Shown here: in pieces, positions 51,555 to 60,594 of the stretch | Layout: each line of letters starts with the position of its first letter | Numbering within the stretch: the first letter of the stretch is position 1 | NCBI RefSeq assembly: GCF_041053055.1 | Contig: NZ_CP163443.1 | Span: 186,001 to 250,000 of the forward strand | Length of the DNA stretch: 64,000 nt | Direction of reading: 5' to 3' | DNA from: Streptomyces sp. R41 | Lineage (GTDB): Bacteria; Actinomycetota; Actinomycetes; Streptomycetales; Streptomycetaceae | Program-made: the position numbers and the translations under genes | Notes under the pieces: generated by a model | What the model was told of the DNA's origin: nothing | The model's input: only the letters and a program-made list of their open reading frames with translations | Database searches by the model: none

Positions 51555-52805
51555 TCAGCCCTTGCCCTTCTCGGCCGCCGTCTGCGCCGTGTCGAGTGCG
51601 TCCTTGGGGCTCTTGCCGCCGGACAGGGCCCCCTGCACGGCGGTCCACATCGGCTGCGAGATGGTCGGGTACTTCGTGCCCAGACCGTCACTGGTCCGGC
51701 CACGCGCCGCGGCCACGGCATCTACCCACGGCTTGAGCTTCGGGTTCGCCTTGACCTGCTGGGCCTGCACCGCCGCGGTGGGAGCGACGTATGTCAGCGT
51801 GGTGTCGCTGGCCAGCAGGTTCTTGGAGCTGGTCAGGCAGGTGACGATCTTCTTGCTGACGTCGTAGCGGGCGGTGTCCTTCTGCACCGGGACGGTGACG
51901 AACTCGCCGCCTGTCGGCACCGGGGCCGAACCGCCGTTCTGGCCGGGGATGTTGACGATCCCGTACGGGAATCCGGCCTTCTCCGCGTTGGCCAGCTGCC
52001 AGGTGCCGTTCTCACCGAACGCGTAGTCGCCAGTGGCGAACTCCTGCCAGCTGGTGGTCTGGGTGTTGTTCAGGACGTCCTTGGGTGCGTACCCCTCGTC
52101 GACCCACTGCTTCCACAGCGACAGCGCGGCAACTCCCTTGGCGGAGTTGAGTTCGGTGAGGTCGCCGCCCGCGCCCCAGAACCAGGGCAGGAACTGGAAG
52201 CTGCCCTCCTCCGTGTTGATCGCGGAGAACGTGATGCCCTTCTTGCCCGCCGACTTGATCTTCTTCAGGGCAGCCGTCAGTGACGCCCAGTCCTTGATGG
52301 AGGCGGGATCGACGCCCGCGGCCGTCAGGACCTTCTTGTTGTAGTAGAGCGCGAGCGTGTTGGCGCCTATCGGGACGCCGTAGGCCGCACCTTGGAGGGT
52401 GCCCGCGCCGATGATGTTCTTCTGAATCGCGGACGTGTCCAGCCCGAGATCACTCGTCTTGTTGAGGATCCCGGCCTCCACCATGGTGGAGACAACCGGG
52501 TTGTCCACCAGCATCACGTCGGGCGCGTTGCCCTGCTGGGCCGCCAGCAGCGCCTTGTTGCCCAGGTCCGTGGTGTCGTACCCAGTGCGCTTGACCTTGA
52601 CGCCGGCGTCGGTGCCGCACTGCGTGACGCGCTTGCCCCAGTCCGAGGAGGCGTCGAACTGCGGGTAGGGGTCCCAGAAGGTGTACGTACCCGACTTGGC
52701 GGAGGAGTCGGAGGAACCCGAACCACCACCCCCGCAGGCGGTGACGGAGGCAAGGGTGCCGACGGCGGTGAGGCAGGCGAGGAGGGTACGGCGGGTGCTT
52801 CTCAT
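51555..52805 (-). CDS. Sugar-binding lipoprotein of the ABC importer
   Basis: The 416-aa protein has a lipoprotein signal (LLACLTAVGTLASVTACGGG, lipidated Cys at residue 24) and a Ser/Gly linker. A family-1 extracellular solute-binding fold follows, with motifs such as APDVMLVDNPVV, AYGVPIGANTLALYYNKKVL and GENGTWQLANAEK. It captures the sugar at the outer face and delivers it to the two permeases downstream. It lies 73 bases after the GH127 gene in the same operon, so it is probably under LacI control from the GH127 promoter. Confidence 0.92.
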   Translation of the reverse strand: MRSTRRTLLACLTAVGTLASVTACGGGGSGSSDSSAKSGTYTFWDPYPQFDASSDWGKRVTQCGTDAGVKVKRTGYDTTDLGNKALLAAQQGNAPDVMLVDNPVVSTMVEAGILNKTSDLGLDTSAIQKNIIGAGTLQGAAYGVPIGANTLALYYNKKVLTAAGVDPASIKDWASLTAALKKIKSAGKKGITFSAINTEEGSFQFLPWFWGAGGDLTELNSAKGVAALSLWKQWVDEGYAPKDVLNNTQTTSWQEFATGDYAFGENGTWQLANAEKAGFPYGIVNIPGQNGGSAPVPTGGEFVTVPVQKDTARYDVSKKIVTCLTSSKNLLASDTTLTYVAPTAAVQAQQVKANPKLKPWVDAVAAARGRTSDGLGTKYPTISQPMWTAVQGALSGGKSPKDALDTAQTAAEKGKG

Positions 52806-52878
52806 TGCGGTGACCTCGTTGTCAGGGTGGTCATGAGGGGATCGGAAGGAGCGGTGCGGGGGCCGGACGTGAGGAACG

Positions 52879-54861
52879 TCAGGAGGTGGGCAGCCAGACG
52901 CGCATGCTGCCGTCCTGCCGGTTGGCCCACGCGTAGTAGGGGATCGCGGTCAGTTCGACGGGCTCGCCCGAGGGTGCGGGCTCGGGCGTGGCTTCGGCGG
53001 ACCGGTAGGGCCACCAGCCGGCGTCCGGGATCTGGCGACGCCGACCCGCGGCGACCACGGTGGTGATGCCGCCGAGCAGGTCCGGCCGTTGTTTCACGGC
53101 CAGCGGGCGGGCGGTGTCGATGACGATGTCGTCGAGCCCGCCGCCGGGGTGGTCGACCTGTTCCAGGCAGTACACGAGCGGTCCTCGTTCGATGGCCACG
53201 CAGCCGCGGACGGCGTCGACCCGGGGGTCGGCCGCGGTGAGGCGGGGTTCCAGGCCGAGTTCCAGGACGACCTGGTCACCCGCCGCCCAGCTGCGCTCCA
53301 GCCGCAACCAGCCGTCCGCGAGCGGGGCATCGGTTTGGTCATAGGTGCTGCTGCCGCATCGCACGCGGTACTCGCGGCACCACTGCGGGATACGGAGCGA
53401 AAGCGTCCAGGGGCGGTCGGCCGGGGACTCCTCGACCGTGAAGGCGATCGTGCCGTGCCAGGGGTATTCGGTCTCGGCACGTACGGCGACCGAGGCGCTG
53501 CCGGCGAGATCGGCGGCGTACCGCCCGGTGACGTACTGGTGGATCTGCAGGCCGTTCCCCCCGGCGTCGGTCGAGGACAGGTAGTGCTCCAGAGAGGCCA
53601 GCAGGCGCATGGCGTTGGGCGGGCAGCAGGCGCAGCGGAACCAACGGGTGCGGCGGGCCGACTGGTCGCCGCCGGTGTCCGTGTGGCCGTCGCGGACCTG
53701 GAGCGGATTGACGTACAGCCAGCTTTCGCCGTCCAGGGAGACACCGGCGAGGAAGCCGTTGTAGAGGGTGCGCTCGATCAGGTCGCTGTAGCGGGCCTCG
53801 CCGGTGAGCAGGGCCATCCGCCAGCTCCACTGGATGGAGGCGATGGCGGCGCAGGTCTCGCAGTAGGCGCGTTCGTTGGGCAGCTCATATGGGTCGCCGA
53901 AGTCCTCCTCGTCGTGGTGCGCACCGAGCCCGCCGGTCAGGTGGGTCTTGGTGGCGGTCATCGCCTGCCACAACCGCTCGGCTGCGGCGCGCAGTTCCGC
54001 GTCGCCCGTCTCCGTGGCCAGGTCCGTCGCGCCGGCCAGCAGATAGAGCTGGCGTACGGCGTGTCCTTCGACGTTGGTCGCCTCGCGCAGCGGCACGCGG
54101 TCCTGGCAGTAGGCCTCGCCGCCGAGCAGGCCGTGGCCGTAGCGGTCGACGAAGTAGCCGGCGAGATCCAGGTAGCGCTGCTCGCCGGTCTCGCGGTACA
54201 GCTCGACCAGGGCGGTCTCGACCTCGGGGTGGCCGTCGATGCCGTCGATGGGCTTGCCGCTGCCGGGAAGGCCGAAGACGGAGTCGATGTGGTCGGCGAA
54301 ACCGCGTGCCACATCGAGGAGTTCGTCACGGCCGGTGGCCCGGTGGTGGGCCACGGCCGCCTGAATCAGATGTCCCGCGCAGTACAACTCGTGGCCCCAG
54401 CGCAGGTCCTGGTAGCGCTCGCCGCCCTTGCGGATCTGGAACCAGGTATTGAGGTAGCCGTCGGGCTGCTGGGCGTCGGCGACCAAGGAGACGATCCGGT
54501 CGACTTCGGCGGCGAGTTGGCGCGACTCGGGGCCGTTGTGCTCACCGCCCGTCTCCGGGCCTCGCTGAGCGAGCCGCCAGGACGCGGCCTCCAGCCACTT
54601 GTAGACGTCGGTGTCCACGAACGGGTAGGCGCCTTGGAATTCACCCTGCGCCGTACCCGCCGCCAGGCGCAGGTTGTACAGGTTTCCCGCGGACTCCAGC
54701 AGGCCGGGGCCCTGTGGGATGGACGTGCGCGCGTTGACCTCTCGGCGGGCGTGCCAGAAGCCGGTGCGCACGTCGACGGTGGCGGGACGCAGCGCGGCGC
54801 GGGCATCCGGGCCGGGGCGGACCGGGCCCGCTGCGGGCAGGGCGGAGCGGGTGCGGGGCAT
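52879..54861 (-). CDS. GH127-family beta-L-arabinofuranosidase
   Basis: The product is 660 aa from ATG 54861, preceded by GGAGAACC. Catalytic features of the HypBA1 type are readable: YCETCA with Glu335 and Cys337, and RCACCPPNAMR with Cys412-Cys413. The Glu/Cys set holds zinc, with Cys as the likely nucleophile. The N-terminal (alpha/alpha)6 barrel is followed by beta-sandwich domains (YPWHGTIAFTVEESP onward). There is no signal peptide, so it cleaves imported beta-L-arabinofuranosides, such as plant hydroxyproline-linked arabino-oligosaccharides. It leads the operon with an operator at 54957-54972. Confidence 0.9.
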   Translation of the reverse strand: MPRTRSALPAAGPVRPGPDARAALRPATVDVRTGFWHARREVNARTSIPQGPGLLESAGNLYNLRLAAGTAQGEFQGAYPFVDTDVYKWLEAASWRLAQRGPETGGEHNGPESRQLAAEVDRIVSLVADAQQPDGYLNTWFQIRKGGERYQDLRWGHELYCAGHLIQAAVAHHRATGRDELLDVARGFADHIDSVFGLPGSGKPIDGIDGHPEVETALVELYRETGEQRYLDLAGYFVDRYGHGLLGGEAYCQDRVPLREATNVEGHAVRQLYLLAGATDLATETGDAELRAAAERLWQAMTATKTHLTGGLGAHHDEEDFGDPYELPNERAYCETCAAIASIQWSWRMALLTGEARYSDLIERTLYNGFLAGVSLDGESWLYVNPLQVRDGHTDTGGDQSARRTRWFRCACCPPNAMRLLASLEHYLSSTDAGGNGLQIHQYVTGRYAADLAGSASVAVRAETEYPWHGTIAFTVEESPADRPWTLSLRIPQWCREYRVRCGSSTYDQTDAPLADGWLRLERSWAAGDQVVLELGLEPRLTAADPRVDAVRGCVAIERGPLVYCLEQVDHPGGGLDDIVIDTARPLAVKQRPDLLGGITTVVAAGRRRQIPDAGWWPYRSAEATPEPAPSGEPVELTAIPYYAWANRQDGSMRVWLPTS

Positions 54862-54956
54862 GGTTCTCCGGAAGGTGGTGGCGGAACGGGACCGGCATGC
54901 GGGGTAGGGCGCGAAGACCCCCGTGCTCTGGGCGACAGGGCTCATGGAACTCGTTT

Positions 54957-54972
54957 GAGCAACCGTTTTCTC
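54957..54972. promoter_or_regulatory. LacI-type operator before GH127
   Basis: GAGCAACCGTTTTCTC is a symmetric site of form GAGnAAnCGnTTnCTC with the central CG that LacI-family proteins prefer. It lies 96 bases upstream of the GH127 ATG and between it and the divergent lacI-type gene. Confidence 0.65.
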
Positions 54973-55093
54973 TGCCGAGAAGTAGAGGGCAGCCGGGTGG
55001 ACTGGTCAAGAGTCGCGGCAAGAGATTTTCTGTTGCTCGGCGGCTGGCACTTAACCCCGAGTCCCTGCGACGATGAGGATGCCGCTACCATCT

Positions 55094-55109
55094 AGGAAAA
55101 GGTTTGCTC
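55094..55109. promoter_or_regulatory. Second LacI-type operator at the start of the repressor gene
   Basis: AGGAAAAGGTTTGCTC matches 9 of the 12 fixed positions of GAGnAAnCGnTTnCTC and overlaps the ribosome site of the repressor, suggesting autoregulation. It lies 137 bp from the first operator. Confidence 0.45.
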
Positions 55110-56129
55110 GTGACCGCTGCTCCAGGTTCTCGCTCCACAGGCCCGGCGAAGCTCGCCGACGTCGCCGCCCTGGCGGGCGTCAGCGTGGGCACGGCATCGA
55201 AGGCCTTGAACGGCGGCGGGCGGATGAGGCCCGAAACCCGTCAGCGAGTCCTTGACGCCGTGGAAACCCTCGGATTCCGGCCCAACCAGCATGCGCAGAG
55301 CCTGCATACCGGCCGGAGCTGGACGGTCGGGCTCATGACGACAGACGGCATCGGCCGCTTCAGCACGCCCGTGCTGCTCGGCGCCGAGGACGCTCTGGGA
55401 GCCGGAAAGATCTCCGTGCTGCTGTGCGACACCCGCGGCGACGCCATCCGGGAGCAGCACCATCTGCACAACCTGATGGACCGCCGCGTGGACGGCATCA
55501 TCGTCACCGGCCGCCGGACGGATCCGCGTCCGCCGCTGACCGGCATCGAGGCCGTCCCCATCGTCTACGCGCTGTCACCCTCCACCGACCCAGCCGACAC
55601 CTCGGTGGTGTCCGACGACCGGGGCGGGGCCAGACTCGCGGTGGAGCACCTGCTGGCCACCGGCCGCACCCGGATCGCGCACGTCACGGGCCCGGAACAC
55701 CACGCCGCCGCCCGAGACCGCGCCCGGCACGCGGCCGAGCACCTGGAGCACTCCTCGCTGAGCCTCGCGACCGGCCGGGTCCACTACGGCGAGTGGAGCG
55801 AGGCGTGGGGGCGCCGCGCCGCCGACGCGGTGCTACGCACCGCGCCGGACACGGACGCCTTCTTCTGCGGCAACGACCAGATCGCCCGCGGCGTGGCGGA
55901 CGCGCTCCGCGAACGGGGGGTGAGCGTCCCCGGCGACATCGCGGTCGTCGGCTACGACAACTGGGACACCATGGCCCTGGCCTCCCGCCCACCCCTCACC
56001 ACGATCGACATGGACCTCACCGAGATCGGCCGGATCGCCGCCCTGCGGCTACTGGAAGCCATCGACTCCGACCCTGCGCCGGGCGTACACACCGTTCCGT
56101 GCCGGTTGATCGTCCGCGACTCCAGTTGA
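55110..56129 (+). CDS. LacI-family transcriptional repressor of the arabinofuranoside locus
   Basis: The product is 339 aa. The helix-turn-helix/hinge is KLADVAALAGVSVGTASKAL, NGGGRMRPETRQRVLDAVET and LGFRPNQHAQSL. The effector domain follows with the periplasmic-binding fold (VDGIIVTGRR, DTSVVSDDRGGARLAVEHLL, GDIAVVGYDNWDTMALASRP). GTG 55110 is favoured by AAAAGG 7 bases upstream over a TTG at 55104. It diverges from GH127 with two operator-like sites between them. The inducer is probably arabinose or an arabino-oligosaccharide. Confidence 0.9.
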   Translation: MTAAPGSRSTGPAKLADVAALAGVSVGTASKALNGGGRMRPETRQRVLDAVETLGFRPNQHAQSLHTGRSWTVGLMTTDGIGRFSTPVLLGAEDALGAGKISVLLCDTRGDAIREQHHLHNLMDRRVDGIIVTGRRTDPRPPLTGIEAVPIVYALSPSTDPADTSVVSDDRGGARLAVEHLLATGRTRIAHVTGPEHHAAARDRARHAAEHLEHSSLSLATGRVHYGEWSEAWGRRAADAVLRTAPDTDAFFCGNDQIARGVADALRERGVSVPGDIAVVGYDNWDTMALASRPPLTTIDMDLTEIGRIAALRLLEAIDSDPAPGVHTVPCRLIVRDSS

Positions 56130-56392
56130 GCTGCCCCTTTGGAAGCTCCCCCAGGCACCCAGGCCGATCAACGTGGGCAGGTTCCGGGCGGCCCTCGTGG
56201 TCACGAAGGCGGCGAGAACACGTCCCGCGCGGCCAGGAGCGCGCAGTGGTCGAGGAAGGTCCCACCAGACCGGCGGCCTGGTGGGACCGTTTCGTCGTCG
56301 GCCATGACAGGCCGCACCCGCTGAGTGATGCCCGGCTGCTGGAGTCGATCGGTCTGTCGATCGGGCCAACGCGTCTGACGGAGGTCGCCGTG

Positions 56393-58348
56393 TCAGCGGC
56401 CGCCGCCTGCGCCCGGCTCGGCGCAGGCGCCTGCGGCGCACGTGGTGAGCCAGTCGTCGAAGTCGGCGTCGTAGCGGGTGCCGATGTCGGAGTTGTAGAC
56501 GGCGTAACCGCCCGTGTAGTCGCCGACTCGGAAGTGGGCGAGCATGCGTTGGATGTCCGCCGGGTGCTTCTCGAACATGTAGCGGACCGCGAGGTAGCCC
56601 CAGGGGTAGGTGCGGGTCACGTCGCTGTTGGCGTAGGTGTTCTGGAACAGCGTGCTCAGTGTGTAGGTGTGCCTGCCCGCCTCGGTGACGGCCTGGTCGT
56701 CGGTGATGCCGCGGTAGCTGTAGGAGATGTATTCGGCCAGACCCTCGATCCACCAGACATCGGGGACGGAGGTCTGCTGGGTGAAGTCGCCCTTCATGTC
56801 ATCGCGGGCATCGAGGTAGTGCGTGTACTCGTGGTTGAGGTTCCAGATCCGGGCCACGAAGCCGTCGTCGTAGTCCTTCTGGTACATGATCGAAAGGGGG
56901 TGGTTGTGGGGGTCGGCCGGATCTCCCACGAGGGTTATGCCGCCGTTGTCCGTGCTGACGCCGAAGATCGCCCCGGCGTAGGTCTGGTAGTCGGCGCGGC
57001 CGGCGAACACGACGAGCTGGATGGTTGATTCGTACTGGCCGGGTATAGGGCCCTCGTCCTTGACGAGGCGGTGGAAGTACGGGTCCTGGGCCAGTACGCC
57101 GGCGCATGTCGCGTCGAGGTCGGCGGCGGTCAGTGCCTGAGCCCGGATGGTGTGCGTCGCGTCGCAGACGCGGGTGATCGGCAGTGCCGCTCTCGTCAAC
57201 TGGCCGGTCAGGTCACAGACGTTGTAGTACGAGCAGCCGGCCTTGTCGTAGTAGTCCACTTGGGTCGCGACCGCGACCCACAGCTGGGCTGTGGGGCCGG
57301 TGATCTCCGCGGCGTTCAACAGGCCGTTGGCCAGCGGCCGGACCCTGGCCTGCAGCGCGGGGTGCTCGACATAGCGGGCGAGGTTCATTCCGGCGTTGGA
57401 GTCCAGATAGGCACGAGCGGTCCCCAGCAGGTTCATGTGGTTGAGTGCGAACGCGTTGAGGGTGTCGATGATGCCCGGGTCGGCCGTGACCGCGTTGACG
57501 TAGGCGGTGTTCCAGTTGCCGCGCCAGAGAGGGGTGTAGACGTCGTTGACGGCTGCCACCATGCTGGTGATGCCGTCGTAGGAACTGTTGTATCCGCCCA
57601 GCACCCGCCGGTAGACCTTCAGGTAACGGTCCTGCAGGTCGGCACTGTCGGTGAGAATGATGACGTCACCGAGGATGTCGCCGTTCGCGGAGGTGACGTC
57701 CCGTGAATGTGGGCGGGCGAAGAAGGCGTCCAGGCCGGCTGCCGTGGCTGTGCTCAGGGCCGCGCCGTAGGGGCCGACGTCTGACGGGTTGTAGAACTGC
57801 ACGTAGTAGCCGGCGCGCACGAACAGCACGAGTTGCCACACGTGGGCCGAGTTGTCGCCGCCGTACCTCCTCGCCGCGCCCGTGAAGGCTTTCGCGATGG
57901 TGGTCATCTGTGCCTCGCGAAAGATCTTGTGCGCGTCGGTACCGGTGACGGCGAACAGGCTGTTGACGCAGTCCATGGTCGAGGCCTTGACGAATGCAAC
58001 GAGTGCGGATCCGGTCCGGCTGCCGAAGTCGGCCGGAGTGCAGGAGGCCGTGCTCGGCGAGGCTTTCGGTCCGGCCGTGGCGGCCGGGTCATGCGGGGGC
58101 GTCGCCGCCCTGAGGGGCGGGAGTTGGGCGGGAGTCACCCTTCGGGCTTGCACGGCCCGGTCCAAGGCGCCGAGGGTCGAGCCGGTCGGTGGCGCGGGCG
58201 GCGTCGTGCTTCGGGATCCGGAGACGGGGTTGGTGTCAGCCGGTGACGGGGGCGCGGCGAACGCCGGCGTCGCCAGCAGGCCGGCAATGGTGACTGCGGC
58301 AGCGAGAGATCCGACCACGCATCTGGGCAGGGCGAAGCGGTAGCGCAT
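56393..58348 (-). CDS. Secreted M9-family collagenase
   Basis: The 651-aa protein has a signal peptide (about residues 1-31, AFAAPP) and a Pro/Ala-rich linker. The collagenase activator region contains LVLFVRAGYYVQFYNPSDVG. The catalytic domain holds HEYTH at 506-510 and EGLAEY at 535-540 supplying the third zinc ligand. No PKD or collagen-binding domain follows, so it is a short Streptomyces-type enzyme. AAGGAGTCCAG fixes ATG 58348; longer upstream frames are spurious. It degrades collagen or gelatin outside the cell. Three CATCCGGC repeats lie about 125-160 bases upstream. Confidence 0.9.
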   Translation of the reverse strand: MRYRFALPRCVVGSLAAAVTIAGLLATPAFAAPPSPADTNPVSGSRSTTPPAPPTGSTLGALDRAVQARRVTPAQLPPLRAATPPHDPAATAGPKASPSTASCTPADFGSRTGSALVAFVKASTMDCVNSLFAVTGTDAHKIFREAQMTTIAKAFTGAARRYGGDNSAHVWQLVLFVRAGYYVQFYNPSDVGPYGAALSTATAAGLDAFFARPHSRDVTSANGDILGDVIILTDSADLQDRYLKVYRRVLGGYNSSYDGITSMVAAVNDVYTPLWRGNWNTAYVNAVTADPGIIDTLNAFALNHMNLLGTARAYLDSNAGMNLARYVEHPALQARVRPLANGLLNAAEITGPTAQLWVAVATQVDYYDKAGCSYYNVCDLTGQLTRAALPITRVCDATHTIRAQALTAADLDATCAGVLAQDPYFHRLVKDEGPIPGQYESTIQLVVFAGRADYQTYAGAIFGVSTDNGGITLVGDPADPHNHPLSIMYQKDYDDGFVARIWNLNHEYTHYLDARDDMKGDFTQQTSVPDVWWIEGLAEYISYSYRGITDDQAVTEAGRHTYTLSTLFQNTYANSDVTRTYPWGYLAVRYMFEKHPADIQRMLAHFRVGDYTGGYAVYNSDIGTRYDADFDDWLTTCAAGACAEPGAGGGR

Positions 58349-58470
58349 CTGGACTCCTTCACGGATAGATGCGCCTCGAAAGCGGTGATGAGGCGTGAGA
58401 GGCACCTTCTCAATCCCCATCGCCGCCAACAATGGGGTGTGACATAGCACATTGCACCGCCGAGCCATAA

Positions 58471-58508
58471 CATCCGGCAGGGCCACACCATCCGGCACGA
58501 CATCCGGC
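58471..58508. repeat. Three CATCCGGC direct repeats upstream of the collagenase
   Basis: CATCCGGC occurs at 58471-58478, 58489-58496 and 58501-58508 in the 224-base gap between collagenase and the LysR gene. They could be a regulator array for the collagenase promoter; spacing is uneven (18 and 12 bases). Confidence 0.35.
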
Positions 58509-58572
58509 CGGACGCCCGGTCCGGTCGGCAGGCAGGCAGCCGCGCACAGCCCGGTGCGGCCTGAACCCAGGC

Positions 58573-59532
58573 CTAAGGCCCGGCCACGCTCCACGTCCGC
58601 GAGGCCCACGCCCTCAAGTGCGGCGATTGCGCGATGAGTTCGCGGTACGCCGCAGTGGCGGAGACGAAGAGCGTCTCGGATACTTCGTCGGCAACCCTGT
58701 CACGCCGCCAGGCCAGCACGTAGCGGCACCACAGCGGTGTGCCGATCAGCGGTTTGATCAACACGTCCGGGGTCGGCCTGAGCGTCGCCTGCACCAAGGA
58801 CACCCCGAGGCCGTCGGCAATCATGTTCTGCAACTGCACTTGGTCGCCGAGGAATTCGTGCACCGCCACCGGCGAGAAGCCGGCCGCCTCACACGCGGCA
58901 TAGAAGACTCCCGGCCAGCCGGCCCCGTCGTCAGGTGTCACGAACCACGCATCGTCCGCCAGATCGGCGAGCGCCACCTGAGGGCGATGCCTGAGCCGGT
59001 GACGAGCCGGCAGGGCCACAAACGTCGGCTCGGTGACGATCCCGCGATGTGCCACTGCGGCGGAGTGGCGTAATTCCATTCCGGGATAGTCCGCGGCGAT
59101 CGCCACATCCACCTCTCCCCCCTCCAGGAGTTCGACAATCCGAGAGGACGCGTACACGCTGCTCACGGTCAGCGACACATCGGGCAGCCGACTTCGGACC
59201 CGGACCACCATGCCCGACAGAACCGGTGAGTTGGTCGCGGCCACGCGCAGGATCCGGCGCATTCTCGCCGCGCCCCCGACTGGACGGAGCCCGATCGCCT
59301 CCGCGCGTGCGAGGACGTCCCGTGCCTGAACCAGGACCTCCGCTCCGTATGGCGTCAGCCTCACACCGGACACCCCGCGCTCGAACAGCGATTTACCAAA
59401 GAAGCGTTCGATCCGTTGAAGCTGCGTGCTCACGGCCGGTTGCGAGTACCCGAGCTCCGACGCGGCCCGGCCGAGGCTCCCCGCATCAGCGATCGCGCAC
59501 AGCACGCGCAGATGCCGAAGCTCCAGCTCCAT
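58573..59532 (-). CDS. LysR-family transcriptional regulator
   Basis: The 319-aa protein has the LysR helix-turn-helix MELELRHLRVLCAIADAGSL, GRAASELGYSQPAVSTQLQR then IERFFGKSLFERG. The substrate-binding domain follows (LEGGEVDVAIAADYPGMELR). GGAGAGGGCGG precedes ATG 59532. It lies upstream of the collagenase on the same strand and diverges from the small monooxygenase-like gene at 59998 across 465 bases. Either could be its target; the co-effector is unknown. Confidence 0.9.
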   Translation of the reverse strand: MELELRHLRVLCAIADAGSLGRAASELGYSQPAVSTQLQRIERFFGKSLFERGVSGVRLTPYGAEVLVQARDVLARAEAIGLRPVGGAARMRRILRVAATNSPVLSGMVVRVRSRLPDVSLTVSSVYASSRIVELLEGGEVDVAIAADYPGMELRHSAAVAHRGIVTEPTFVALPARHRLRHRPQVALADLADDAWFVTPDDGAGWPGVFYAACEAAGFSPVAVHEFLGDQVQLQNMIADGLGVSLVQATLRPTPDVLIKPLIGTPLWCRYVLAWRRDRVADEVSETLFVSATAAYRELIAQSPHLRAWASRTWSVAGP

Positions 59533-59997
59533 CCGCCCTCTCCCCGCCCGATCACCGGGCCTCCCGGCCACCCGACCGTGACAACAATGCCGCCCTCTGG
59601 TCACACCAGCGGAGGGGAAGCGTTCCATCGCGCCGTCCCGCCCACAAGACACGGATGCGCCGCCATTCGGCACGCGAGTCTCTACGCGGCCGCCGGGGCA
59701 GGCCTGCCCGTGAGTAGACGCTACGTCGCCCAATCGCGGTGACCGGCCGACAGCCCAGCATCGGGCCGCGCCCGAGCGATCCGAGGTCCAGACCTCCATA
59801 CGCCGCGGCGGACGGTGTCGCGGTACAGGTGGTCCCACGAACGGAATCGTCCGATGCCACCGGGCCGGCGCGGCCCGTATCCGCGCCGGTGACCCTCGAG
59901 GGCGCCGCGATCGCCGCGCGGGCAGATGCGGTGTTTTGGACCTACGGTGATCTGAGAGAGGCCGGCAAACCGAACCGGTACTGCGGAGGAGGCTGAG
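59533..59997. other. Divergent intergenic region between LysR and the monooxygenase-like gene
   Basis: An open frame at 59739-59996 starts at a GTG with no ribosome site and resembles nothing, so it is not called. The region presumably carries both promoters and LysR sites; I could not single out a T-N11-A operator with confidence. Confidence 0.4.
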
Positions 59998-60294
59998 ATG
60001 GAGGAGCACTTCGTCTGGGTAACGACGCGCCGCCTTCAGTCGGGCGCCTTGGAGGAGTTCGAGCGGGCATGGCGCCCGACCCCCTACCCGCACGGACTGC
60101 GCCGCGCCTTCGCGTACTGGTCCGAGGACGGACAGGAGATCACCGGAGTGTCGTTCTGGGACTCCAGGGAGACATGCGACTCCTGGCGGGCCTCCGAGCC
60201 GGAGGCGCAGCGCCGTGCGGCCATGGCCCCGTACGTCGTCGAAGAGCGGGAAGGCTTCTACCGCGGCCGTGAACTCACCATCCCCCAGGGGTAG
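59998..60294 (+). CDS. Small antibiotic-biosynthesis-monooxygenase-like (dimeric alpha-beta barrel) protein
   Basis: This 98-aa protein starts at ATG 59998 after GGAGGAGGCTGAG. The pattern FVWVTTRRLQSGALEEFERA and FAYWSEDGQEITGVSFWDSR, then ETCDSWRASEPEAQRR, fits a ferredoxin-like alpha-beta barrel of the ABM/EthD type. Such proteins act as cofactor-free oxygenases, dimeric binding proteins or stress proteins. It is monocistronic, opposite the LysR gene. Catalytic residues cannot be identified. Confidence 0.65.
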   Translation: MEEHFVWVTTRRLQSGALEEFERAWRPTPYPHGLRRAFAYWSEDGQEITGVSFWDSRETCDSWRASEPEAQRRAAMAPYVVEEREGFYRGRELTIPQG

Positions 60295-60594
60295 CCATGG
60301 GCGAGTGGGAGCAGCAGCCCGAAGCAGCCGCGGTCCCGTGACCCGTTCACTCGCACGGTGGCCCAACAGATTCCGCGTCCTCCGCTGCTCGCGCGGGAGG
60401 CCGGCCGGCGGCACGCCGCCCCAGATGCCGGGTCCGCACTGTCGGAGGCGTTTCGGGCCGCCGCATCAGAACACGTGGGCGCACGGTGCCCGCGTCGGCG
60501 GACACAGGGCGGGCCTCCACCGCACTGATCATGATCCCTCGGTTGCGAGGTTGACCGCAGGCATCACGCGGAACGTCCCGGGGACCGGTCCTCG
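60295..60594. other. Convergent intergenic region
   Basis: Three hundred bases between converging stops hold no gene. GC-rich complementary stretches are present, but no clean terminator hairpin was found by eye. Confidence 0.45.

Noticed and set aside
59739..59996. 85-codon open frame just before the small monooxygenase-like gene
   Set aside because: No ribosome site and no recognisable domain; Pro/Arg/Ala-rich composition fits non-coding GC-rich DNA.
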